This document shows positions 33,769 through 44,676 of a stretch of 64,000 nucleotides of DNA, piece after piece; position 1 is the first letter of the stretch; each line of letters starts with the position of its first letter. The notes beneath the pieces were generated by a model. The model was given only the letters and a program-made list of their open reading frames with translations, did not search any database and was not told where the DNA came from. The DNA comes from Beroe forskalii (lineage: Eukaryota > Ctenophora > Nuda > Beroida > Beroidae). The translations under genes and the position numbers were made by a program. Location: positions 62,001 to 126,000 of the forward strand of contig WFMF01000274.1 in the NCBI GenBank assembly GCA_011033025.1. Direction: 5' to 3'.

Positions 33769-35376
33769 CACCCCCTTTTAATACCGCTAGTAAGCTAGTA
33801 GAACACCAAAACTTCTCCTTCATTGGTGTTCTTCAATATCTCTCATCCAATCTTATCTGCCGGTTTATATTTTCATCATTTTATCCCATAGCAACATATT
33901 GTAGGCTTTAAATCTAAGCACCCCAGAGGACTGTCTCCTGCCCATTTAATGTTTATGTGCGTGATATTACTGTCACTTTTACAGACTTGTTCTGCATTTT
34001 TCACCAACCAGTTTGAATAGAAGTTATAGCCAGCCTCCTCCAGCTACGAGTTTGGCTCCAGTCAAAGACTATTGTCATTTTCCTATGGTAAAATTCTTGG
34101 CGCCCAACGGTTTAATTTTTCTGTGCACTGCTCATATTTTGACGACAATGGTGCCTGTTCTTATGGAAACTTGATCGCCGTTTTATATTCGACACTCCGC
34201 TAACATTTAGTGACTTCTTCACTTTGCTACGCATTCACTCATGTAAATGCGCATACCTTACAATAGTTTAGAGCATAATTATGGCATTAGCGCAGAATTA
34301 TTGACTCTGAAGAATTCTGAAAGTGTTTCGGGCCGTGGTTGTCTTGGCCATTTCTACTTTTCAGTGCTGTTGGTGAATAAAATGTGCGAGTATAAATGGA
34401 AAATACCAAAATCTCCAGAAGGCATAAATGTAGGTTACAGAATAATTTCCTGTACTTCAAGCAGTACAGGTCATCTTTAATTGGCAGCAATTTAAAATAT
34501 TTCCAATAATACTTGATTTGCATTGCCGCATGCTATGTACGTGAAAATATGCAAATGATGAAAATATTCAAATATTTGAAATATGCGGATATTCAAATAT
34601 TGAAAATATCGAAATAGACATTTACAGATGTCAACATTTTGATTTTAAAAGGGTGAATTTGAATTAAAGACAACAGATGATAATCTCGTAAAATTTCGAA
34701 AGCTTCTACGTCGCGTCGTAGCAACTGCAATTTCATAATTTATCATTATGGATTCACCCCTGATTTCACTTTATTTCCAGATGTCCGGACATTTTTTCGT
34801 ACTAGTTTTATGTTAATCAATACCAATACTTGGCTCGCAAAGATGGATTTTCTCCCATCTTGAGCTTAGCACGAAACACTCGAACATTTGGTCTTTCCCC
34901 TAACCTGAACCTCGACGGTCGATGTCCACCGAAGGTGCAAAGGTGACGTCCAAATGTGGAACGTTGCGCCACGCGAGCAAGGGTATGGTAACATCCTGTC
35001 ATCCTACGAACCTGAACGAAGAGCAAGACAGCAAGAAAGCTACGCCGCGCGCGCGTAACAAACCAAGGACCCGGTTAGAGCATCAGCAAATTGTGATGGT
35101 CTTGTTAGAGCATCAACAAACTGTGAGCATCAGCAAATTGCGAGGGTCAGCAAGACAGCAAAATTGTGAGGGTCGCGACGCACCGAGCTTCGCGGCTTCA
35201 AGTTCATCAGCGGGTCTGGTAACACCAGGCAATGAGGGTTGTGTTGCAGAAATTAGTGTGCGCGACGGAGGGTAGGGTTAAATTCTACTATAGCACGCAA
35301 AATTCGGACATTTTTATCATTTATATTATGATCATTGTAGCTTTGTTCCTTGATTTAACCCCTTCGTATTTCCCAG

Positions 35377-38300
35377 ATATCTGTGAAGCCTTCTTCAACA
35401 ACACGGAACATGGGTTGTACTTCATCAACCGTCTGAGGAATGAGGAGAGTGTCAATGTGACGTGTACAGGGAGCGAGGGTGTCACCGCAACCTGGTGAGC
35501 TACATGGTGGGTTGCTTAGCAACATGGTGGGTTGCTTAGCAACATGTTGGGTTGCTTAGCAACTTGTCTACTCTGAGTTGCTTACTGCTCAGCAATAATC
35601 CAATGAAATTGTCCACTAAACTTGAAGTATCCAAGAAAAATCCATTGTATTTCTGGATTGCAAAACATGTTCAGTGATAAGTATTCATTAGATGAGTTGT
35701 TACATAAAAATGGTAACTGTAAAATGAAATGAAATTCGAGTACTTGATCAAGATATTCAATTTATTTCATTTTTCATCAATAAAATAATATCTTCACTTA
35801 GGCGGTGTGAGAACAGGGAGATTTCACTGGTTAGTGACCAGTGTCCGTTTTACCAGTGTACCGACAACGAGTCAAGGAAACACGTCAATAAATACGTTAC
35901 GAGTGGACGAGCAGTCAGCAAAATGCTGTGAGTATTTTTACATATATCATCAAAAACGCCTTAGGACTATAGTTATAGGAACATGATCGAAAATAGGTGA
36001 AATAGTTACATTTCAATCTTAAACTGGTTCTTTGCTGCGGAGCGGTGTTGTATGGGGAAAACATGCAGCCCAGTGATAAGGTATGTGTCTGAAATGCAAT
36101 GATTTTTTGTTGAAATTTGGGGATATTACGAAAACATAAGTCTTATAGTTTCGTATATGATGAAAGGAAATAACCCTCGGACTAAAAATAGTACATACCT
36201 CACTTGAGTTTCCATTAGGTTTTGCTTTTGTCAATAAATTATATTTTGCAGGTTTCCCTTCCTTGTCCTGATACCACCGGTGAGGTAATAATTCAGTGTG
36301 ACGGGTGTACCAAGCAGAAAGTACTCGTTTCACACAGCTGTGCTCCACAGGTATAATGTTCAATTGTCAAATGTCTCCACATGTCATATTGTCAAATCAT
36401 GCGTGATTGATTTCAATTAAAAGATCATTATAGGGCTATAATTAGCCAATAAATTGTAAAATTGATGTGTAAAATTAGTGACATATGGAAATTAGAGCAG
36501 AAGTTAAACCCCATTTACACTTTTTCATGTAACTTTATTTTCAATTGAATCTAAACTTTCAGTTTTGTCTGCTAAGTGACGAAGTAAAACACTTCAATTT
36601 CACTTGGATAGACCCAGAATCCCCTGGACTCGAGCCAAGTCGTCACCAGATAAAATACGGGAACGGCTCAGACTTCATCGTCTCACTTCACGGCCCTTTC
36701 TCCCATCTCAACTCCACGCAAACCTTCCCCTGCCCCTACAACGGATCTGTATCAGTTTCCTGTAGTGAGGCTAAGTGGCAGTTGGATTTCTCAGCTTGCA
36801 ACCCTGCCCCAATCTGTCCTCGGAGTTCAGAACATCCGCACCATCTTAAAGGAGTTTTCGATTTCGCACCGACCTTCGCTGCAGAAAATACCACTATTCC
36901 ATGTCCAAGAAACTCTGATAAGAAAGTAACCAGATACTGCTCACCTCAAGGGAGAATGGGAGTTATTCAACCACTCGGAATGCTCAATGTTTCCATGTAG
37001 TTCGGAATCTGGACTCATAGGGGGAGTGAGGTTTAGTACGGGAGTGACGGAACCGGGCATGGTGTCGTATACAGGGTGTGGAGTGGAGATGTGTGGGAAT
37101 GGAACCTGTGGGAGCAGAGTCTGTAATCCTGATACTGGCAGGTGGGTCACGTGACAGACATTGACCAATCAGTGTATTAGTTGACCGTAAACTTGCACAC
37201 TGATTGGTCAATGATGAAAATCTTATGATTTTCTATTATGACTAAAAATTGAGTTTTGAACCTAAAATCCTTCATTATTTGGTACTATCAAAATCAAATA
37301 GTTATTTCTATTGCAACTAAAAATTGTGTTTTGAACTAACAAGAAGTTCTCGAAGTATCCACCATTGATATCAACTCTCTGCAGGTACTCTGAACCCGAC
37401 TACTCCTCCTGTTGGTTCAACTGCTCAGTTCCTGTTGACAACGCCTTCTCTCAAGATTCTTACATTGTCAACAACACTCCTCTCGATTCTTACATTGTCA
37501 ACACCACTCCTCTCGATTCCTCAAACACCACTCCTCTCGATTCCTCAAACACCACTCCTCTCGATTCCTCAAACACCAGTGTCTAACAACGTTACAACAG
37601 TGGGATGCGTGCTCAAGACATGCCCGATAATATCGTGCTCAAGACATAACGCACGATGCGTCATTTGACAACCAAGTGCGTTTCAAGACATCTCTTGACA
37701 ACAGTGCGTCCCTTGACAACAGTGCGTCACTTGACAACAGTCCGTCACTTGACAAGAGAAGTCCTTCATTCAGTATTGTTATGCATGGATCCTACGCTGG
37801 GTTTCCCTGTACTCGAAATAACGGAGAAGAAGGCATTCACTACGTGCAGTGTTCTAACAACGTTACAACCAGTGGGCAGTGCGTTCTCAAGACATGCCCG
37901 GTAAGTGACAACCAGTGGACAGTGCGTTCTCAAGACATGCCCGGTAAGTGACAACCAGTGGGCAGTGCGTTCTCAAGACATGCCCGGTAAGTGACAACCA
38001 GTGGACAGTGCGTTCTCAAGACATGCCCGGTAAGTGACAACCAGTGGGCAGTGCGTTCTCAAGACATGCCCGGTAAGTGACAACCAGTGGGCAGTGCGTT
38101 CTCAAGACATGCCCGGTAAAACTTTATTAATTTCATAGGGTGTTTTTGCCCTATTTGCCCTATTATCCTAAAATTGGCACTGAGTCCATTCCTTCATTTT
38201 AATCACAGATATCCAAATTGATCTCTGCAGTGTTTTCAAACGCAAGGAAATGTTTTTAAACGCCTTTCCTTTTTCCTCAAATTTCTGGAGTGGTGCTGGC

Positions 38301-41124
38301 TGCGTGCAAAATCATTCTTAGGTTTTCATCACATTTAGTTTTCATGCAGTGTTTTCAAACACACGGAAATGTTTTCAAATGTCCATACGTTTACAACCTT
38401 TCCCCTTCTCCAGTTCGGGGGTGGTGCCGGGTGCGTGGAAACTAACCCTGAGAAACTGGAGGCTCTCCCAGCGGAGGAGTTAATTGAAGACTTTAACTCT
38501 TATCTGGACGACATTGACCTGTCCTCGGAAAAGGCGAAGGAGGAGACGCAGAATGTCGTAGCGGCGGTCATGACAAAGTCGCTCGTGCAGACGGAAACGA
38601 TAGGACAGGCTTTTAAACTTCATGCAATGAAATATGATTATATTGACCATGAGATTTGTGGATGTTTCATACGAAGATATGATGTGAAACATTTGGTAAA
38701 CATTCATGAATTGTCATGAAGGAAATTTTGAATGTCTCACAGTAGGATATAACTTTCTGATGATAACTTTCTTATCCTTGAATTTCCAATTCTCACGTAT
38801 AATTTTCAATTCGATAGGACAGGAACAGAAAGAGAAAGTTGCAAAGTTAGTTGACAAAGTATCGATGAATTTGGCGAAGTCGGGCGGTAAAATCATAACC
38901 AAATCCGTGGCTATGTACGGCATACCTGCCCCTTCTTCTTCTTCGAAGAGGAAACGAACTGCAGTAGAAGCAGAGAACTATCTTGCTAATAACGGGGTTA
39001 GTTACTTGAAATTTTAATGTGCTTCTTGTTAACGTTGTTTAATCTCTTCATGTCTGATTTAAGATCGCAAAATTGAGAACTCGTCACGTACTCATGAATT
39101 TCTGAATGCTGAAAGCTAAGCTTGAAAAAGTGCGTCTCGCTCTCAAGCTATGCGTATGGCATCATTACGTGAACGACATTTTCTCATTTTGTCTTAGCTG
39201 CCAGAATTATAATATTGGAAAATTGAGAAAAATGCACAACGTTCTGCCTGAGTAGTATTAATAGTTAATACTCTTGGAAAATTGAGAACTCGATTTCTCA
39301 AAATATTGCACCATAAACGAGTGAGAGACATGGGGCAGCAGAAGAATGGGCTACGGGGTCTTGTGTTTGAAAGTGCGCAAAGTGTAGTTGGAGCGGACCC
39401 TGTTTACGTTCGTGTTTAATAGCTCTAACGCTTTTCGCGATCCTGTTATACTAGTACTCGTTATTGAAGTATATTTCAGCTGTTGACCTCTTAGAAAGTT
39501 TTAAATGAGCCATCATAATCTCAGATCGCAGGCTCTGGTTTTAACGGCAGTATCGGACTGGCTATCTACTCTGATAACAAGCTCTTCACTCCCAAGAATA
39601 CGTCAGCAGGTCAGCTTTGAAACAACAGTGCGCGCAATGCTGTGATTTGCTTTGCGTTGAATTTTTTAACGGATTTCCTCGAGAGTTGGCCCCTCTAACA
39701 TTAAATTTTCCCCTTGACCCTTATTTATTGAAATATCTTTGTTTCCTTTTCAGAGAAGTTGATGAGCAAAGGTGTGAAAAGCATCACGACAGAACATGAG
39801 AGTAAAGACATCAACGTTAACATTTCCTTTGGGGTGAAAAGCGTGGCTAACAAGAGGTATGATTCATCTTGCACCTGTTCCATTACCCATTGACATTGCT
39901 CGTGATATTTGATACCCATCCAGGCTTGATTAGGAGTCCATTAGATGTAGCAAATGGTCACCAATTCATGTGTGACATCAAACATCCATATTCCTATCCG
40001 CATGAAGCGAATACGGTGATATTTAGACTAATGCAGCAAATGAGAATGTGAATATATCAGAAATAAAAGGAAAATGTGGGCCGCCGAAATAGCTCAGTTG
40101 GGAGAGCGTTAGACTGAAGATCTAAATGTCCCTGGTTCGATCCCGGGTTTCGGCAGTTTTTGTCCTCAAGTTGTTTAAATTTCCAACTCCAAGTGCCCAC
40201 TGCCCGCCCCATTGCTTGACTTCATTTATTCCCCTTGTTTTTCCACAGACTGAATGTTTACGTCATCAACTCGCCACTCTTACCCCTGATAATGACCTCA
40301 TCAACTCCCCATTCTAACCCCCTGATAATGACGTCACCCCATCAGCATTCTGAAATGTGTGTTCTACGACACTAGCAGTGGTGACTGGCTGACTGACGGC
40401 TGTTACCCCCACATTGACGGAGATAACATGGTGTGTCAATGCACCCATCTTACTAGCTTCGCCGTACTGGTAAGTCAACATCTGATTGGTTCATTTCGAG
40501 CACAATGTCTGATTCTTACGTCTGATTGGTCCATTTGAAGTCCAACGTCTGATTCTATCGCCTTATTCGTCCATTTAGAGTTTTCATTTATTTTTGACTT
40601 TTGTGATTTGTCATTTACTCATTTGCCTCTCCTCAGGTAAGTTTGGATGATATCCAGAGTGAGAGTCAGAGTCTTCTGACCCAGATCACCCTCTACATTT
40701 CCTGTACAGCGCTCATAATGACCATGTGCTGCATTCTTCCGTTCAGGTTCAATATTAAACCAATTTCGTTAACTTTGATTGTGTTTGAAATTTCTTGTCG
40801 ACAGTTTTGGAGCGGTATGGAGCTTGAATTTTTAAACTTCTTGGGACACCCAGACATGACCATTGACATGTCTTAATTCTGCACTATTTCCAGTTTTTCA
40901 TATCTATTCCCCTAAAACGTGCTATCTCTCCCAGGAAGCTGCGAAGCAGGGACATCATTAAGATCCACATGTTCCTGATATCCAGTATCCTAGTAGCTAA
41001 CATAGCCTTCCTAACCCTCGACTTGGCTTCCAACTCTGAGGGTATATGCTTGGTAGCGACTACTATTACTCACTTCGCTTGGCTGGTGTATTTCTCAACA
41101 CAGATCCAGATATCTAAGGCATGA
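35377..41124 (+). CDS. Adhesion G-protein-coupled receptor, 5' end not found, 3' end unclear
   Basis: Exons supported by splice sites and frame: 35377-35494, 35802-35927, 36252-36350, 36563-37141, 37385-(unclear), about 37770-37900, 38414-38608, 38823-38996, 39532-39609, 39754-39856, 40249-40469, 40637-40746, 40935-41085 or 41124. In order: cysteine-rich extracellular segments; a HormR-like module (GVFDFAPTFAAENTTIPCP ... VTRYC ... WELFNHSEC) in the fourth exon; a tandem NTTPLDSS segment; a GAIN domain (GLAIYSDNKLF); the GPS (CVFYD ... WLTDGCY ... CQCTHLTSFAVL, with self-cleavage expected between L and T of HLT); TM1 (LYISCTALIMTMCCILPF), TM2 (IHMFLISSILVANIAFLTL) and the start of TM3 (CLVATTITHFAWLVYFS). 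TM4-TM7 are not seen. Frame conflicts after 35927, and at about 36950, 38996 and 40335 each vanish if a run of A, G or C changes by one. Confidence 0.8.
35495..35570. repeat. GGTGGGTTGCTTAGCAACAT tandem repeat after a donor
   Basis: Three to four units of about 21 bp begin within 15 bases of the 5' splice site at 35495. GTTGCTTAGCAAC is itself palindromic. Confidence 0.7.
37159..37213. repeat. CCAAT palindrome 5
   Basis: CATTGACCAATCAGTG and CACTGATTGGTCAATG around a loop of about 25 bp with GACCGTAAACTTGC, in an intron of the adhesion receptor. It is the most perfect copy of the family in this window. Confidence 0.8.
37871..38117 (+). repeat. 43-bp tandem repeat carrying a 5' splice site, six copies
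   Basis: Unit starts are at 37871, 37914, 37957, 38000, 38043 and 38086. Each unit holds the last coding bases of an exon (GTTCTCAAGACATGCCCG) and the donor GTAAGT; the last has GTAAAA. Units alternate mainly by one G/A change. Because 43 is not a multiple of three, use of a later donor would shift the frame. Confidence 0.9.
40083..40155 (+). tRNA. tRNA-Phe(GAA)
   Basis: All 73 bases fold as a cloverleaf. The acceptor GCCGAAA pairs with TTTCGGC, the D arm is GCTC/GAGC, and the anticodon arm TTAGA-CTGAAGA-TCTAA has anticodon GAA. The T arm is CCTGG-TTCGATC-CCGGG with one U-G pair, and A is the discriminator base. The internal promoter boxes match (TAGCTCAGTTGG and GGTTCGATCCC). No intron and no encoded CCA. 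A run of T follows (GTTTTTG at 40156), a usual RNA polymerase III stop. It lies in an intron of the adhesion GPCR, on the same strand. Confidence 0.97.
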
Positions 41125-43482
41125 CATATTGGATAAAGCTGCTGATTTTTTAGATCACCCTGAACGTGCTGCAGCCTGTGACTGTATTATAATTATACTT
41201 TAGAACAAGCCACGGTCATTCCTCCTGTCTATTTTTAACAAATTCAGTCGTTCATGCATTAAAATTGATAATAACCTCCCTTCGGCCGTCGGTCAGTCAC
41301 TACATAATGTTATGCTTGATGTCATGGATCTTTTGATAAGTTATTGCTGCGGACCACGCGTCCACCCTGTGGGGATTTACCAACCACACCCGTGTGACGT
41401 GTCCACCCTGGTTTTCTGTTACCGACCAGGCGTCCATCGACCTCTTGTCTTATACCTCAATACTTCTCGGTCCGCTCGTACATTTCCGAATAAAGCAAGA
41501 TTTACGTGTGTTATAGAGCCATTAGGACGTGCCTTTATGAGTTGATTACCTACCCTTGATGCAATGCTCGACTTAGTTTGTTTGTTTGACTTCCTCCAAG
41601 ACAACCCTTGCTGTGGCTCAGATTAAATTCAGTAACATAATTCTAGTCTAATTTACACCTTTACACAGGCAAATTATCGAGAAGAAAGGGAATTTGGTGT
41701 GTTAAAAATGACTTATTTGCAGTTTAAAGTGGCAACGTCATCGTGTTTGGACTTTCGGAAAGCGTGCATAGCGACATTTGCCAAAATCGTTTTGTGGTGC
41801 ATAGTGTCAATGTCTAGTAGAATGTGCGTACCTAATTTGAGCTGAAATTCACAAAATTACTTTTCCTTCTGAACGTTGTCTGTTTAGTGTATACCAATAT
41901 GAAATGCTTGATTGGATGTCAACACACGAATAAAAAGTCGTGCACTGTGGGTTGAATGATCGTTGAGATGTATTTTTCCTGTTCCCAATCGCGTTTTTGT
42001 TTTACAAAAAGGCATTGAGAACAATGAAAATGCATCGGAAATATTTCGATAGCTCTATTATAGTCAACATTGTCTTACAACCGTCAATCGATTACTGTCC
42101 CTCATTTTATTCTTGTCCATGTGACTTCGAGATGATTTATTTATAAACTTTGCCACTAAACCTCTTAGCATGTTTGTAACGCGCGAAGACATTTCATTGC
42201 ACCAGAGTTGTCGCGCATTCGATCGAATCGATCACGCGCGCGCGCGCGTACCCGATGCGATCGACGTACGTCGCGTACGTGCGTCGCGTGATCTAAAACT
42301 CGCGCACGCTTGGAAATGGAAAGGTTTTTTTTGTATATTTTTGGACCAAAAACTGTAAAATTTTCCGGTCATAAGCGTAGAAAAAGGGACAATTTCCAAA
42401 TTCTGAACTCAATCGTGACTCTTTTTGGCATGGCCTCCAAAATTTGAATTTCAGAATTCTGGATGCCTTGAGAAATGATAAATGACATATGAAAAAAGGA
42501 AGTTTAAGCGTTTTTAATACTGTCATGAGACTGGCATTTTTCATGTGACTGGCATTTTGAACCTATACTTATTTTACAATTATAACTATTGAAGTGGTGA
42601 ATATAATTGCATAATCACGCGGTTTAATGGCACAAAATAACAAAACCATAATAGTGTTGACGCTTTACTGAGTATACTTATTACGTCAAATCAATCTTCC
42701 GGCATGCAATAATTCTGTCATGGTGTGGTTATATTGTTGCTAACCTTGTTTGCACCCAAATTTCCGATCTGAAAGTATAATCCAAGTTTCTAATCAACAT
42801 TCAACAATGTTGATTAGATGGGCTGGGGCAACTGAGTTAAGTTTAATTGTTAAAATTGGGAAATTATAGGGAAAAGGAAAGGAATTACCTTGTTTTTTAT
42901 TTTAATTGTATTGTAATGTTGATAAAAATAAATTTCTTTCTCTAAATTTCTTTCTCTAATGTCCACTTTTAAAAAATTGTTCCAGACATACTTTTGAGTA
43001 TACTCATATATATTTGAGTATTTGATCCGGTCAATTCAGATAAGAATCTATCGTTTAAGAATTCATGAAACTTTGCCAAAAGTTGAAGGTACTCTACATT
43101 AATCGGATTTTGATGGAAGTTGATCATCTGTGGCGGCTGCCTGTGCATTTCACATAGGTAGAAATATACTCGAGTATCTTAGGGCAATTAATTCCTGCAA
43201 ATTAACCGTTTTCTGGGTTTCCAAAATTGATAATAGATATATAGGTGCGATATTTTGGTATAGAAGAACCGTACTATTGCCGATTAAAAGTCTGCTCTTC
43301 CAATCCTGTCTGACTGTTCGTTTTTCTGACTGTTCATTTATCTGACTGTTCGTTAATCTGACTGTTCGTTTGCGTGCAAGACGCAAGTAGATAATGAGTA
43401 TGATCATTCGGTATTCAAACATTCAAATAGTGTCTAATTATGCCAATTGGATCATTTTCAGTGATCAGAAATAGTCTTACTG

Positions 43483-43732
43483 ATATGTGTGCTCATAGGT
43501 TGAAAGCAACAGGTCGAAAAGTAGGTTGAAAAGGTAGGTAGAAAGGGCTCAATAAAGACACTTCTTTTCTTGGAAATTGCAGATCATGCTTTCAATCTTC
43601 AAGAGATGAGGAAAAGGTAGTTCCTGATGTGAAAACCATCCAGACTGGGGCACAGTAAAATTTACATGTCCTTTCGACCTTCTTTTCAACCTACTTTTCA
43701 ACCTGTTGTTTTCGACCTATGAAGACACATAT
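43483..43732. repeat. Inverted-repeat element (MITE-like)
   Basis: ATATGTGTGCTCATAGGTTG at the left and CGACCTATGAAGACACATAT at the right begin arms of about 65 bp that contain CAACAGGTCGAAAAGTAGGTTG-type blocks. The interior has no coding frame. Confidence 0.75.
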
Positions 43733-44483
43733 GCGTTATCCACAATTTTTTTATTATCCTTTCCCATGTTTGCCACTTTAGATGGGTTTCATCTCCGAAT
43801 GTGAAACTTACAACGTGAATTTATGTATGTATGTATGTATGTAATCATTCGATTCACAGATGATGAAAAGAATACCACTGTTTACATTTCATCGTATAGG
43901 ATTATAACACCTCTACCGTGATATCAACTTACATAATATCAACTTACTCGGTAAATTCCTTGTACAGTGGTATCAGTTCCTTAGTAATTGTACGTACAAT
44001 GTATCATGTACATTGTGTGTATATGATACAATTAGCTATGTATTGTGTTTTCTTAACCCCAATGTATTAGGTTCTCTTTCATAGTTCAACCCATGTGCTA
44101 CGTTTCTATACCTCTATTGTACCTAGCCCTAGGTACCATTGTTCGATGATCTCACTGGCCCTGCCGATGGAATGCTTATCTGTGATTTAGTATAGTAGTG
44201 TGTTTAGTGTTTACCTTAACTTCAGCTATTCATCGTTCCCAGTTTTGATTTGTCATCGCTGCCTGAAATATTCGAGCGGCTGCAATTTTCCGCATTTTAT
44301 CTGCATTTGCTCCCTCTGAACTTGTGAGGGTTTGATATCCTGATTCCTGCTTGCAGTTACAAAGTTACAAGGGATGGCGTTGGTACGAGAACAGAGCATC
44401 ATGAGTATAAAGTGAGTTCTTCAACAGTCAACGTTTTAATTATGTTTCTGTACAGGGGGGGATACAGTAAGCTTTGTAATTTT

Positions 44484-44676
44484 GGCGCAATGAGTATTAG
44501 CTGGCTACGTCACGTGATCAAAACTCTGAACTGAGCTGGGGCAGTAACTGGAGTATCTTTTAACTTCAGTACACAGAGTGTCTCCTTCACACTACAAGAA
44601 CTGGTAGGTACAAGTGCTTCAGTTACTGCCTCAAGTTTTTCATCGCGTGAAATAGCCAGCCAATATTCATTGCGCC
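44484..44676. repeat. Inverted-repeat element (MITE-like)
   Basis: GGCGCAATGAGTATTAGCTG at the left matches the complement of CAGCCAATATTCATTGCGCC at the right. The arms continue through a CACGTGAT/CGCGTGA block and a GCAGTAACTG block to about 65 bp each. Total about 193 bp. Confidence 0.8.

Noticed and set aside
34922-35275. 117-codon frame before the adhesion receptor
   Set aside because: Built of degenerate GAGCATCAGCAAATTG repeats; no signal peptide and no fitting donor seen.
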